Shown here: positions 1 through 7,185 of the stretch, piece by piece
Position numbering within the stretch: the first letter of the stretch is position 1
How the letters are laid out: each line of letters starts with the position of its first letter
Assembly: GCA_020853455.1 (NCBI GenBank)
Contig: JADYYV010000013.1
Coordinates: 1-11,981 of the forward strand
Length of the DNA stretch: 11,981 nucleotides
Reading direction: 5' to 3'
Source: Alphaproteobacteria bacterium
GTDB taxonomy: Bacteria > Pseudomonadota > Alphaproteobacteria > Micavibrionales > UBA2020
Program-made: the position numbers and the translations under genes
The notes under the pieces: generated by a model
What the model was told of the DNA's origin: nothing
Seen by the model: the letters and a program-made list of their open reading frames with translations, nothing else
The model's database searches: none

Positions 1-975
1 AACCTCATCAAGGACGCGCAGGACGACCTGCCGCTCAGCGTTCCCGCCGATTTCATTACGGCCTATGGCAACAACCTTGCCAATGCAATGGATGGCGACA
101 AGAATTTCAACGCCTTGACGCTGCAGCTGCCGCCCTCCAGCCTTGTGACGCAGGACCTCGATTACATCGACCCCGAAGCGGTGCGCGATGCGACGAAATT
201 CCTGAAAACGACGCTGGCGACGACTTTCGAACAGGAATACCGCGATATTTACAAAGCGACCGTCGCGCCCGCAGGCGAAAAATACGACCTGTCGCAGGAA
301 CAGGTCGGCCGCCGCGACATGCACAACCTCAGCCTGTCGTTCCTGGCCAGCCTGAAAACGCCGGAAATTGCTGCGGCTGCCTATGACCAATATACGAATG
401 CGACGAACATGACCGAGCGTTATTCGGCGCTGGCCACCCTGTCGCGCATCCCGCCGTCGGGCGCTGCCGATACGCGCCAGATCGCGCTTGATGCGTTCTA
501 TGAGCGTTATAAAGACAACCCCAACGTGGTTGAAAAATGGCTGTCGCTCAACGCATCCATCGCCGATGGCGACCCCATCCAGCGTGTCAAAGACCTCATG
601 AAGCATCCGAGCTTTGACGAAACGAACCCGAACCTCGTCTTCGCGCTTATGGGCGGCTTTATCAGCGGCAATAACACGCTGTATCACGATAAAAACGGCG
701 AAGGATACAAGTTCCTGGCCGATACCGTCATCCACATGAACGAAGTCAACCCGCATACAGCAACCGGCCTTGCGAAGCGTTTCATGCAGTTCAAACGCTA
801 CGACAAGGATCGCCAGGATTTGATGGTGCGCGAGATGAAACGCATCATGGAAACTCCGCAGCTGGATTCCGGTATCAAGGAAGTGCTTGGCAAGGCGCTC
901 GACACAGTCGATAAGAAAAAGCCGACCCACGACAACACCGCCAAATTCGGCGGCGCCTCGAAAAAGGCTGGCTGA
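1..975 (+). CDS. pepN: Aminopeptidase N (M1 family), C-terminal part, 5' end missing
   Basis: The reading frame is open from base 1 to a TGA at 973-975, giving 324 residues with no start codon needed, so this is the 3' part of a longer gene. The first ATG in frame (88) lies inside the domain and is not the true start. The stretch ALTLQLPPSSLV followed by IDPEAVRDATKFL matches the start of the helical C-terminal domain (DUF3458 C-terminal region) of PepN-type M1 aminopeptidases. The rest is an alpha-helical repeat ending in a Lys-rich tail. The zinc site (HExxH) and GxMEN motif would lie upstream, outside the window. The family consists of about 870-residue cytoplasmic zinc exopeptidases that remove N-terminal residues from peptides. 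The gene converges on the minus-strand MBL hydrolase gene with no base between the stop codons. Identification is by family pattern and is firm for the domain; catalytic competence cannot be judged. Confidence 0.9.
   Translation, partial: NLIKDAQDDLPLSVPADFITAYGNNLANAMDGDKNFNALTLQLPPSSLVTQDLDYIDPEAVRDATKFLKTTLATTFEQEYRDIYKATVAPAGEKYDLSQEQVGRRDMHNLSLSFLASLKTPEIAAAAYDQYTNATNMTERYSALATLSRIPPSGAADTRQIALDAFYERYKDNPNVVEKWLSLNASIADGDPIQRVKDLMKHPSFDETNPNLVFALMGGFISGNNTLYHDKNGEGYKFLADTVIHMNEVNPHTATGLAKRFMQFKRYDKDRQDLMVREMKRIMETPQLDSGIKEVLGKALDTVDKKKPTHDNTAKFGGASKKAG
938..953. terminator. Small GC hairpin near the pepN/MBL convergent junction (weak terminator candidate)
   Basis: CCGCC (938-942) pairs perfectly with GGCGG (949-953) across a six-base loop. 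It lies inside the last codons of pepN, 23-38 bases downstream of the minus-strand MBL gene's stop. Neither side is followed by a proper T-tract; on the minus strand the next bases are TGTTGTCG. A five-pair GC stem can easily occur by chance in DNA of this composition, so a terminator role is only a possibility suggested by the lack of any intergenic space. Confidence 0.2.
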
Positions 976-1761
976 TTAACGGTGGTTGGTGGCGAGGTCG
1001 ATTTCCATCCCGTCATAGGCGGGGCGGATATGCGGCGGCAATTCGTCGCAGAGCGTCTTGTAATCCATATGCGTCGTCAAAACGGTTAAATAGGTCATTT
1101 TTGGCTTCAGCCGTTCGACCCATTTGAACACGCGCTTCAGGTTGGCGTGGGTTGATACGCTTTCCTTGTGATACGCGCCGGCATCGACAATCCATGTCTC
1201 GACGCCCTTTAGCGCCTCCAGCGATTTTTCGGTGAAATCGGCAACGTCGACGCTGTAGGCGAAATCGCCGAAGCGGAAGCCAAGCGAGAGCATGGTCGTA
1301 TGGTCCTGCTCGAAGCTTTCAACATCGATATCGCCGATGGTGAAACGGTCGTAATTCGCGATTTCCTTCTTCGCCAGAAACTGGGTATAGATACCGCCGA
1401 ATTTCGGTTCGTACAAATACGGCCAGCGGCGGTGGATTTCGTCATGCGTTTCGGCATTGGTATAAAGATCGAGCAGCTTGGCGCTGTGATAGGCGATCGG
1501 GCGCAGATCGTCGATGCCGTTCACATGGTCGTTGTGCCCGTGACTGATCAACACGCCGTCCAGATGCTTGACGTTATAGGCGGTCAGCTGCTGCCGCAGG
1601 TCGTAACTTGTATCGACCAGCAGCGTGGTTTTTGCGGATTGCACCAGCAGCGAAGCGCGGGTGCGGTGGTTTTTATCGTTCGCGGGATCGCAAGTGCCCC
1701 AGAAACCACCGGCCGCAGGCACACCCAGTGACCCGCCGCAGCCCAGTACCGTCATCTTCAT
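976..1761 (-). CDS. MBL-fold metallo-hydrolase, PhnP-like
   Basis: A 261-residue metallo-beta-lactamase-fold protein of the type annotated as PhnP-like or phosphoribosyl 1,2-cyclic phosphodiesterase. The N-terminus has the strand-loop signature VLGCGGSLGVP (residues 5-15). The metal-binding HxHxDH motif is HGHNDH at 74-79, followed by NGIDDLRP. Further expected elements are the aspartate region YSVDVADF, the HANL segment, and the C-terminal PAYDGMEI. The protein is cytoplasmic (no signal peptide) and should be a phosphodiesterase using two metal ions; the true substrate is not shown by the sequence. No phn genes are nearby, so a role in phosphonate use is unlikely. It is the last gene of the minus-strand cluster; its ATG overlaps the tatD stop by four bases (ATGA), implying translational coupling. 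The region just before the C-terminus (LTTHMDY) looks shorter than the family's usual form. Confidence 0.88.
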   Translation of the reverse strand: MKMTVLGCGGSLGVPAAGGFWGTCDPANDKNHRTRASLLVQSAKTTLLVDTSYDLRQQLTAYNVKHLDGVLISHGHNDHVNGIDDLRPIAYHSAKLLDLYTNAETHDEIHRRWPYLYEPKFGGIYTQFLAKKEIANYDRFTIGDIDVESFEQDHTTMLSLGFRFGDFAYSVDVADFTEKSLEALKGVETWIVDAGAYHKESVSTHANLKRVFKWVERLKPKMTYLTVLTTHMDYKTLCDELPPHIRPAYDGMEIDLATNHR

Positions 1762-2543
1762 TGCGTTTTCGCCTTATTGAAGAGTTTAAAGAAGTTTTCC
1801 GTCGTCTGCGCCGACACTTGCTCCATCGTGAGCCCCTTCAGCTGCGCCACCATCTGCGCCGTATGCACGACGAAAGACGGCTCGTTCCGCTTGCCGCGAT
1901 GCGGCATGGGGGCAAGATAAGGGCTGTCGGTCTCGACCAGGATGCGGTCCATCGGCACAAGTTTGACTATTTCGCGCAGCTCGTCCGATTTTTTAAACGT
2001 GATGATGCCGGAGAATGACACGTAAAAGCCCAGATCCAGCGATTTCTCCGCCAGCCACGGCGTGCCGCTGAAGCAATGCATCACGCCGCGCGCCTTGCGC
2101 TGCCCGGCATCGGTCATGATGCGGATGGTGTCTTCGTCGGCATCGCGGGTATGGATAATCAACGGCAGCCCGGTTTCAAGCGCGGCCTCGATATGCGTGG
2201 CGAACACGGCCTGCTGTTCTTCCTTGGGAGAATGTTCGTAGTAATAATCGAGGCCGGTTTCGCCGATGCCGACAACCTTGGGGTTGCGCGTCAGCGCGAC
2301 GATTTCTTCTCGCTTGATATTGATCTCGCCCGCATCGGCGGCATGGTGCGGATGGGTGCCGACCGTGCAGTTGATGACCGGCGACGATTCCGCGACGGCA
2401 AGGATCTGCGGGAACTTGGTAATTTCCGTGCAGATGGTCAGGAAATGCCCCACCCCCGCCGATTTCGCGCGGTTGACGATTTCCGCGACACCTTCTTCGG
2501 CGAAGTCGGGATAATCCAGATGGCAATGGCTATCGACCAGCAT
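1758..2543 (-). CDS. tatD: TatD-family metal-dependent hydrolase (putative DNase)
   Basis: A 261-residue protein of the usual TatD length. Metal ligands and catalytic residues of this TIM-barrel amidohydrolase-like family are all visible: HCHLD with HxH at residues 6-8, the glutamate of GIGETGLDY (E95), the histidine of IIHTRDAD (H131), HCFSG (H156) and the aspartate of VETDSPYLAP (D206). The family includes Mg-dependent 3'-5' exonucleases and enzymes proposed to act in DNA repair or D-aminoacyl-tRNA processing; which activity applies here is unknown. The protein is cytoplasmic. Its ATG (2541-2543) shares one base with the metG stop (TAATG), and its own stop overlaps the MBL gene start. A GAGGAG lies about 11 bases upstream of the ATG inside metG. 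Placement directly after metG is common across bacteria (general knowledge). I am confident in the family and less so in the biochemical role. Confidence 0.94.
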   Translation of the reverse strand: MLVDSHCHLDYPDFAEEGVAEIVNRAKSAGVGHFLTICTEITKFPQILAVAESSPVINCTVGTHPHHAADAGEINIKREEIVALTRNPKVVGIGETGLDYYYEHSPKEEQQAVFATHIEAALETGLPLIIHTRDADEDTIRIMTDAGQRKARGVMHCFSGTPWLAEKSLDLGFYVSFSGIITFKKSDELREIVKLVPMDRILVETDSPYLAPMPHRGKRNEPSFVVHTAQMVAQLKGLTMEQVSAQTTENFFKLFNKAKTQ

Positions 2544-4108
2544 TACGCCGTTTTCTCCTCGAACGGCGGTTCATAGCGCGGGAACACGCCCTGCGGCGCG
2601 GGCAGCGCCGTGCCGGGCTGCAGCGCATGGGTCGAGCCGATAAAGCCGAAATCACGCGCATTCGCAGGGGCTGCCACCTGATCGAGTATTTTGTTCGCGG
2701 CATCCGGCGTGAAGGGCTGCAGGATGATGCCAAGGTTGCGGATCACTTCGGCCAACACGTACAGCACCGTCTGCATACGCTCGATATTCGTTTTCTTGAG
2801 CGTCCAGGGCGCTTGCGCGTCGATATACAGGTTCGCGGCATTTGCGACCTGCACGACCTCTTCGAGCGCCTTTGAAAACTGCATTTTCTCGAACTCGCCG
2901 CGCACGGCGATCAGCATCGCCTGCCCTGCCTTGTCGAGCAGTTGGTGATCGACGTCTTCGAGGATACCGGGTTTCGGCACCACGCCGCCACAGTTCTTGG
3001 CGATCTGGCTGAGTGTGCGCTGCGCAAGATTGCCCATGTTGTTCGCCAGTTCCGCATTGATGCGGTTGCCCAGCAGCTCATAGGAAATATCGCCGTCCTG
3101 CCCGAAGGTTACTTCGCGCATCAGCGCATAGCGCGCCTGTTCAACGCCGAAGCGTTCGATCAGGCTTGCGGGAGAAATGACGTTACCGAGCGATTTCGAC
3201 ATTTTTTCGCCCTTGGTCATCAGGAAGCCATGACCGAACACGCGTTTCGGGATCGGCAGGCCTGCCGACATCAGGAAGGCCGGCCAATAAACGGTGTGGA
3301 AACGCACGATATCCGTGCCGATCAGGTGCACATCGGCGGGCCAGTATTTCTTGAATGTCCCGTCCTTGTCGTCGGGATAGCCAATCGCGCTGATATAGTT
3401 GGTCAGCGCATCGACCCAGACATACATAATGTGATCTTTGGCGTTCGGCACCTTCACGCCCCAATCGAAACTGGTGCGCGAGATGGAGAGGTCTTTAAGG
3501 CCTTGTTTGACAAAGCTGACGACTTCGTTGCGGCGGAAAGACGGCTGGATGAATTCCGGGTGCGCTTCGTAATAGTCGAGCAGTTTTTGTGTGTAGTCGG
3601 ACAGCTTGAAGAAATAGCTTTCTTCCTCCACCCAATGCACTTCGGTGCCGGTCGTCTTGTTGACTTTTTTGCCGTCGGGGCGGGTTTCCAGCTCGTCCTC
3701 GCCATAGAACGCCTCGTCGCGTTCCGAATACCATCCGGCGTATTTGTTCAGGTAGATATCGCCCGCTTCCTGCATCTTGCCCCAGATCGCCTGGCAGCTT
3801 TCCTTGTGGAAATCGGCGGTGGTGCGGATAAACTGGTCCTGCGTGATGTTCAAATCCCTGCACATCTGCACGAACAGCGACGCGATTTCGTCGGTGAATT
3901 CCTGCGGCTGCTTGCCCTTGGCAATCGCCGTCTTTTGCACCTTCTGGCCGTGTTCGTCCGTGCCGGTCAGGAAATAAACATCGAAGCCGTCGAGGCGCTT
4001 GAAACGCGCCATCACATCCGCGCCGATCGCTTCATAGGCATGCCCCAGATGGGGCGGGCCGTTGACATAGGAAATGGCGGTAGTGATGTAAAAATGCGGT
4101 TTGCTCAT
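2543..4108 (-). CDS. metG: Methionine--tRNA ligase
   Basis: A 521-residue class I aminoacyl-tRNA synthetase that charges tRNA(Met) with methionine in the cytoplasm. The HIGH-type signature is HLGH at residues 20-23 and the KMSKS loop is exact at 302-306; TGTDEHGQK (48-56) and the WVDALTNYI segment (231-239) are typical of MetG. The anticodon-binding helical domain begins around residue 345 (the NNMGNLAQR segment). The connective peptide (about 115-165) has no cysteine pairs, so this is the zinc-less form. The protein ends without the C-terminal tRNA-binding (Trbp111-like) domain found in longer MetG enzymes. The ATG start is supported by TAGAGGACAAC just upstream: the holB stop codon TAG overlaps the Shine-Dalgarno GAGG, and the gap to holB is eight bases. 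Identity is clear from motifs and length. Confidence 0.97.
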   Translation of the reverse strand: MSKPHFYITTAISYVNGPPHLGHAYEAIGADVMARFKRLDGFDVYFLTGTDEHGQKVQKTAIAKGKQPQEFTDEIASLFVQMCRDLNITQDQFIRTTADFHKESCQAIWGKMQEAGDIYLNKYAGWYSERDEAFYGEDELETRPDGKKVNKTTGTEVHWVEEESYFFKLSDYTQKLLDYYEAHPEFIQPSFRRNEVVSFVKQGLKDLSISRTSFDWGVKVPNAKDHIMYVWVDALTNYISAIGYPDDKDGTFKKYWPADVHLIGTDIVRFHTVYWPAFLMSAGLPIPKRVFGHGFLMTKGEKMSKSLGNVISPASLIERFGVEQARYALMREVTFGQDGDISYELLGNRINAELANNMGNLAQRTLSQIAKNCGGVVPKPGILEDVDHQLLDKAGQAMLIAVRGEFEKMQFSKALEEVVQVANAANLYIDAQAPWTLKKTNIERMQTVLYVLAEVIRNLGIILQPFTPDAANKILDQVAAPANARDFGFIGSTHALQPGTALPAPQGVFPRYEPPFEEKTA

Positions 4109-4116
4109 GTTGTCCT

Positions 4117-5289
4117 CTATACGGCCAATGCCGGGTAGCTGGGGTTTTGCATCATCAGGAAAGCGCCGATCAGCGCCTGACGTTTATCAAGATTCGACCA
4201 TTCCGCCTGCCGGAACATCTGCGACATTTTTTCCCATGTCAGCAGGAAATGGCGCGGCGGAAACTGGTCGAGAAGTTTTTGCAGGATCATGCCGTCACCC
4301 GGCATCACGTCGGTCACGCGCTGCCCGCGTGCCTCGACCTGCGCCAAACGCTGGCACCAGCCGGTCAGGATCGCGCGGCAGGTTTCGTATTTCTGCTCCT
4401 CGCGCGAGAGTTTTTCGGCGTTGTTATGCAGCGCGACGATATCGAGCGCGGGGATGGTGGAAACGGTTTTCAGCAGTTCGCCATACAGCGCCATGCCGCC
4501 ATCGGCATAGAATTGCAGCGCCTGACCGATGGAACCTTCGGCGTAACGGCTGATCGCGTCTTTTTCGCCGTCGCCAATCGTGGGTATAAATTTTTCAAGA
4601 AGTTTCGCCAGCGTCGCAGGCGCCAGCGGGTCCATGTTCACCATGCGGCAGCGGGAACGGATGGTCGGCAGGAAAGCGCCGGGCTGCGATGTGGTCAGGA
4701 TCAGCAGCGTCTTCGACGGAGGTTCTTCCAAAACCTTCAGCAGCGCGTTCTGGCCGGTCGCGTTCAGGTATTCGGCGCTATCGACAATCGCCACGCGCCA
4801 GCCGCCTTCGGCCGCCTTGCTGTGCAGCTTGTGCTTGATGTCGCGCACGGCATCGACGGCGATGTCCTGCTTCAGCTTGCCTTTTTTCTCGTCGAGTTCA
4901 CGTTCGACAACCACAAGGTCGGCATGGCCGCCGGAAACGACGCGGCGGAACACCGGGTCTTCGGCAGAAACATGCAAGGTCGATGGCTTTTCCGGTTCGC
5001 CGAACAAACCCGCTTCCTGTTCGCCGCCCTGCTTGAACAGGAAACGCGCAAGGCGATAGGCAAGTGTCGCCTTGCCGATGCCGGACGGGCCGGAAAGGAT
5101 CAGCGCATGGGGCATACGGCCCGCGTTGAAATCTGCCAGCAGCGCAGCCTCGACCGCTTCATGGCCCAGAAGATCGGGGTTGGATTTTGGCGACAGCTCG
5201 ACAGGTTCGGGCGGCGCGGCTGCATCTACTTCAGCCTCCGCGTCATCGAATTTCTCGACTTCTTCCTCGTCGCCGAACAGGCTAGCCAA
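4117..5289 (-). CDS. holB: DNA polymerase III subunit delta' (clamp loader)
   Basis: A 390-residue AAA+-type clamp-loader subunit. In the holoenzyme, delta' works with delta and DnaX to open and load the beta sliding clamp. The Walker A-like loop is GPSGIGKA (67-74), with alanine where an ATP-binding P-loop has Thr or Ser. The Walker B-like segment VAIVDSAEY (166-174) lacks the usual glutamate. The arginine-finger motif SRC is at 212-214, preceded by the strongly conserved ALLKVLEEPP (182-191). The four zinc-site cysteines of the E. coli protein are absent. An acidic extension of about 38 residues precedes the core. The start is TTG (5287-5289): no in-frame ATG exists before residue 59, and GAGGTG sits four bases upstream. 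The first eight bases overlap the tmk 3' end. Known alphaproteobacterial HolB proteins share these degenerate ATPase motifs. Confidence 0.94.
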   Translation of the reverse strand: MASLFGDEEEVEKFDDAEAEVDAAAPPEPVELSPKSNPDLLGHEAVEAALLADFNAGRMPHALILSGPSGIGKATLAYRLARFLFKQGGEQEAGLFGEPEKPSTLHVSAEDPVFRRVVSGGHADLVVVERELDEKKGKLKQDIAVDAVRDIKHKLHSKAAEGGWRVAIVDSAEYLNATGQNALLKVLEEPPSKTLLILTTSQPGAFLPTIRSRCRMVNMDPLAPATLAKLLEKFIPTIGDGEKDAISRYAEGSIGQALQFYADGGMALYGELLKTVSTIPALDIVALHNNAEKLSREEQKYETCRAILTGWCQRLAQVEARGQRVTDVMPGDGMILQKLLDQFPPRHFLLTWEKMSQMFRQAEWSNLDKRQALIGAFLMMQNPSYPALAV

Positions 5290-5959
5290 GTTTCACCTCG
5301 CGCAGGGAAATGCCGAAGCGGGCTTCGATGGCTTTCAAGATCTGGCCATGAATCGTAGCGATATCCTGCGCCGCGTCGATGATAACGCAGCGGTCGGGGA
5401 AACGCTTGGCAATCTCCAGAAAGCCCTGACGCAGACGGTTGTGGAACGGAACGCCCATGCGTTCGTAACGGTCTTCGGTGCTTTCGTTTTTGTCGGCGGT
5501 GACGGCCAGCTGTTTCAGCGAACGGCTGAGGCCTTTCTCGGCGTCGATATCGAATACAAAGGTAAGGTCAGGCTGGAAATCGCCCGCGATCATTTGATAG
5601 ATACGGTCGATAAGCCCCTGGTCGAGCCCCATGCCATAGCCCTGGAATGCGCGGGTTGAATCGACAAAGCGGTCGGACACGACCCACTTCCCCTGCTCCA
5701 TCGAGGGCCAGATTTTATTGACCAGATGTTCGCGGCGCGCCGACATCATCAGCATCGCTTCGGTCAGCGGATCGAAATTGCCGGCATCGCGCTGGATCAT
5801 CAGGTTGCGGATACGCTCCGCCTGATCGGTGCCGCCCGGTTCGCGCGTCATCACGGCGTCCAATCCCGCAGCGGCAAGCGCAGCGCCCAGCATCTTCACT
5901 TGCGTGCTTTTGCCCGTGCCTTCGCCGCCTTCCAGCGTGATAAAAACGCCTTTGGCCAT
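5282..5959 (-). CDS. tmk: Thymidylate kinase (dTMP kinase)
   Basis: A 225-residue cytoplasmic kinase that converts dTMP to dTDP with ATP, an essential step for dTTP supply. The P-loop GGEGTGKST is at residues 11-19, the TREPGGT motif at 38-44, and the DR(Y/F) motif appears as SDRFVDSTRAFQG (95-107). A DIDAEKGLSR segment and a lid region with Arg and Glu residues follow. Length is close to the family norm, slightly long (about 205-215 is usual). The ATG follows the dacA stop after two bases (TGATCATG) and has no strong Shine-Dalgarno of its own, so translation probably depends on coupling to dacA. The 3' end overlaps holB by eight bases. The pairing tmk-holB is widespread in bacteria and functionally sensible, as both serve DNA replication. 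Confidence 0.96.
   Translation of the reverse strand: MAKGVFITLEGGEGTGKSTQVKMLGAALAAAGLDAVMTREPGGTDQAERIRNLMIQRDAGNFDPLTEAMLMMSARREHLVNKIWPSMEQGKWVVSDRFVDSTRAFQGYGMGLDQGLIDRIYQMIAGDFQPDLTFVFDIDAEKGLSRSLKQLAVTADKNESTEDRYERMGVPFHNRLRQGFLEIAKRFPDRCVIIDAAQDIATIHGQILKAIEARFGISLREVKLG
5294..5299 (-). promoter_or_regulatory. Ribosome binding site deciding the TTG start of holB
   Basis: On the minus strand GAGGTG is followed by AAAC and then TTG, so the GAGG core lies six bases from the start. It is embedded in the last codons of tmk, whose TAG stop lies just inside holB. This spacing, and the absence of any ATG before the P-loop region, is what supports the TTG start. Confidence 0.7.
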
Positions 5960-5961
5960 GA

Positions 5962-7167
5962 TCAGAAAGAACCCGTCAGCAGGTAATTGAGCCTGTCCTT
6001 GACGCGCCCGAACACGCCCTTGCGCGGGCTATCCGCGCCAGCCACAAGTTTAACATCGACAGGTTTCTGGTCAGGCACTTCGATATGCAGCGTTCCCGCT
6101 TCCTCGCCCGCCTTGACAGGCGCGATCATGGGCTGCTTGAACTTCACGCTCAGTTTCAGCTCGGCGCGTTTCGCGCGCGGCATCACGACATTGACATCGC
6201 CGTCGGCGACCAGCGGCACGGTGCGTTCCTGCCCAAGCCAGACCTGCGCGTCATCGATGTGCTGCCCTTTTGAAACGATTTTTTTCGATTCAAAATTGCG
6301 GAAAGCCCATTCCATCAGCTTGATGCCTTCTTCTTCGCGGTCTTTTTTGCTGGCAAGGCCGTTCAGGACAAGGATCACGCGGCGGCCGTCGCGCTTGGCC
6401 GAGCCGACGAGGCCATAGCCCGCGATTTCGGTATGGCCGGTTTTAAGGCCGTCGGCGCCCGAGACGCGTCCCAGCAGAGGATCGCGGTTTTGTTGCTTGA
6501 TCTTGTTATAGGTGAATTCTTTTTCCGCGAAATACGGATAGTAGTTCGGGAAATCTGTGATGATGCGATACGCCAAAATCGCAAGGTCGCGCGGTGTGGA
6601 ATAATGGTCCGGATCCGGCAGGCCGGTCGCGTTCATGAAATGGCTGTCTTTCAGGCCGATTTCCTTGGCGCGCACATTCATCGCATCGACGAAGGCTTCT
6701 TCGGTGCCGGCTACGCCTTCGGCCAGCGCGACCGAGGCGTCGTTGCCGGACTGCACGATCACGCCGCGCACCAGATCCTCGACCTTGACCTTGGTGCCGA
6801 CCTGGATGTACATGCGCGAACCTTCGTCCATGCTGTTTTTCCATGCACGTTCGGAAACAAGCAGTTCATCGCCCAGTTTCAGCTGGCCGTTTTTCAGCGC
6901 CTCGAACACCATATACATGGTCATGAGCTTGCTCATGGAGGATGTGGGCATACGGTCGCCCGCATGCTTGTCGAGCAGCACAACGCCCGTATTCGCATCC
7001 ACGATAATCGCTTCCTTGGCGATCGTCACGATCGGCGGCTGCGGCTCGGCCGCTGCGGAAGTTTCCGCGGCGGGCGCGGATGCCGCAGTATCGACAGGCA
7101 GCTGCGCATAGACGGCAGCCGAAAGGAAGAACGCGAACAGGAAACAGATCGCCGGTATTTTTTTCAT
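5962..7167 (-). CDS. dacA: D-alanyl-D-alanine carboxypeptidase, PBP5/6 family (S11)
   Basis: A 401-residue penicillin-binding protein that trims the terminal D-Ala from peptidoglycan stem peptides in the periplasm. A signal peptide is clear: MKK, a hydrophobic core, and likely cleavage after VYA (residue 21). An Ala/Pro/Glu-rich linker (about 27-46) follows. The three active-site motifs are present: SxxK as SMSK (77-80), SGN (140-142) and KTG (242-244). After residue about 290 comes the beta-rich PBP5 C-terminal domain. The last 18 residues (GVFGRVKDRLNYLLTGSF) look like the amphipathic helix that ties such enzymes to the membrane face. GAGGG sits five bases before the ATG. The gene follows rlpA after 18 bases and precedes tmk by two. 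The symbol is by family; dacC or dacF naming is equally possible. Confidence 0.94.
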   Translation of the reverse strand: MKKIPAICFLFAFFLSAAVYAQLPVDTAASAPAAETSAAAEPQPPIVTIAKEAIIVDANTGVVLLDKHAGDRMPTSSMSKLMTMYMVFEALKNGQLKLGDELLVSERAWKNSMDEGSRMYIQVGTKVKVEDLVRGVIVQSGNDASVALAEGVAGTEEAFVDAMNVRAKEIGLKDSHFMNATGLPDPDHYSTPRDLAILAYRIITDFPNYYPYFAEKEFTYNKIKQQNRDPLLGRVSGADGLKTGHTEIAGYGLVGSAKRDGRRVILVLNGLASKKDREEEGIKLMEWAFRNFESKKIVSKGQHIDDAQVWLGQERTVPLVADGDVNVVMPRAKRAELKLSVKFKQPMIAPVKAGEEAGTLHIEVPDQKPVDVKLVAGADSPRKGVFGRVKDRLNYLLTGSF

Positions 7168-7185
7168 TATGACCCTCGTTTTTTC

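Noticed and set aside
976..1761. PhnP itself, as part of phosphonate degradation
   Set aside because: The protein resembles PhnP, but no other phn gene is present; its place after metG and tatD suits the general housekeeping MBL hydrolase found there in many alphaproteobacteria.
2942..4138. 398-codon open frame on the + strand opposite metG
   Set aside because: It is the antisense shadow of metG. The protein is rich in His, Arg and Phe with no recognisable motif, while the minus strand encodes every MetG signature. Codon bias in G+C-rich genes commonly leaves the opposite strand open.
4147..5358. 403-codon open frame on the + strand opposite holB and the end of tmk
   Set aside because: No domain or signal is visible and the minus strand carries two well conserved genes over the same bases. 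Long antisense frames over three consecutive genes look striking but share one cause, codon composition.
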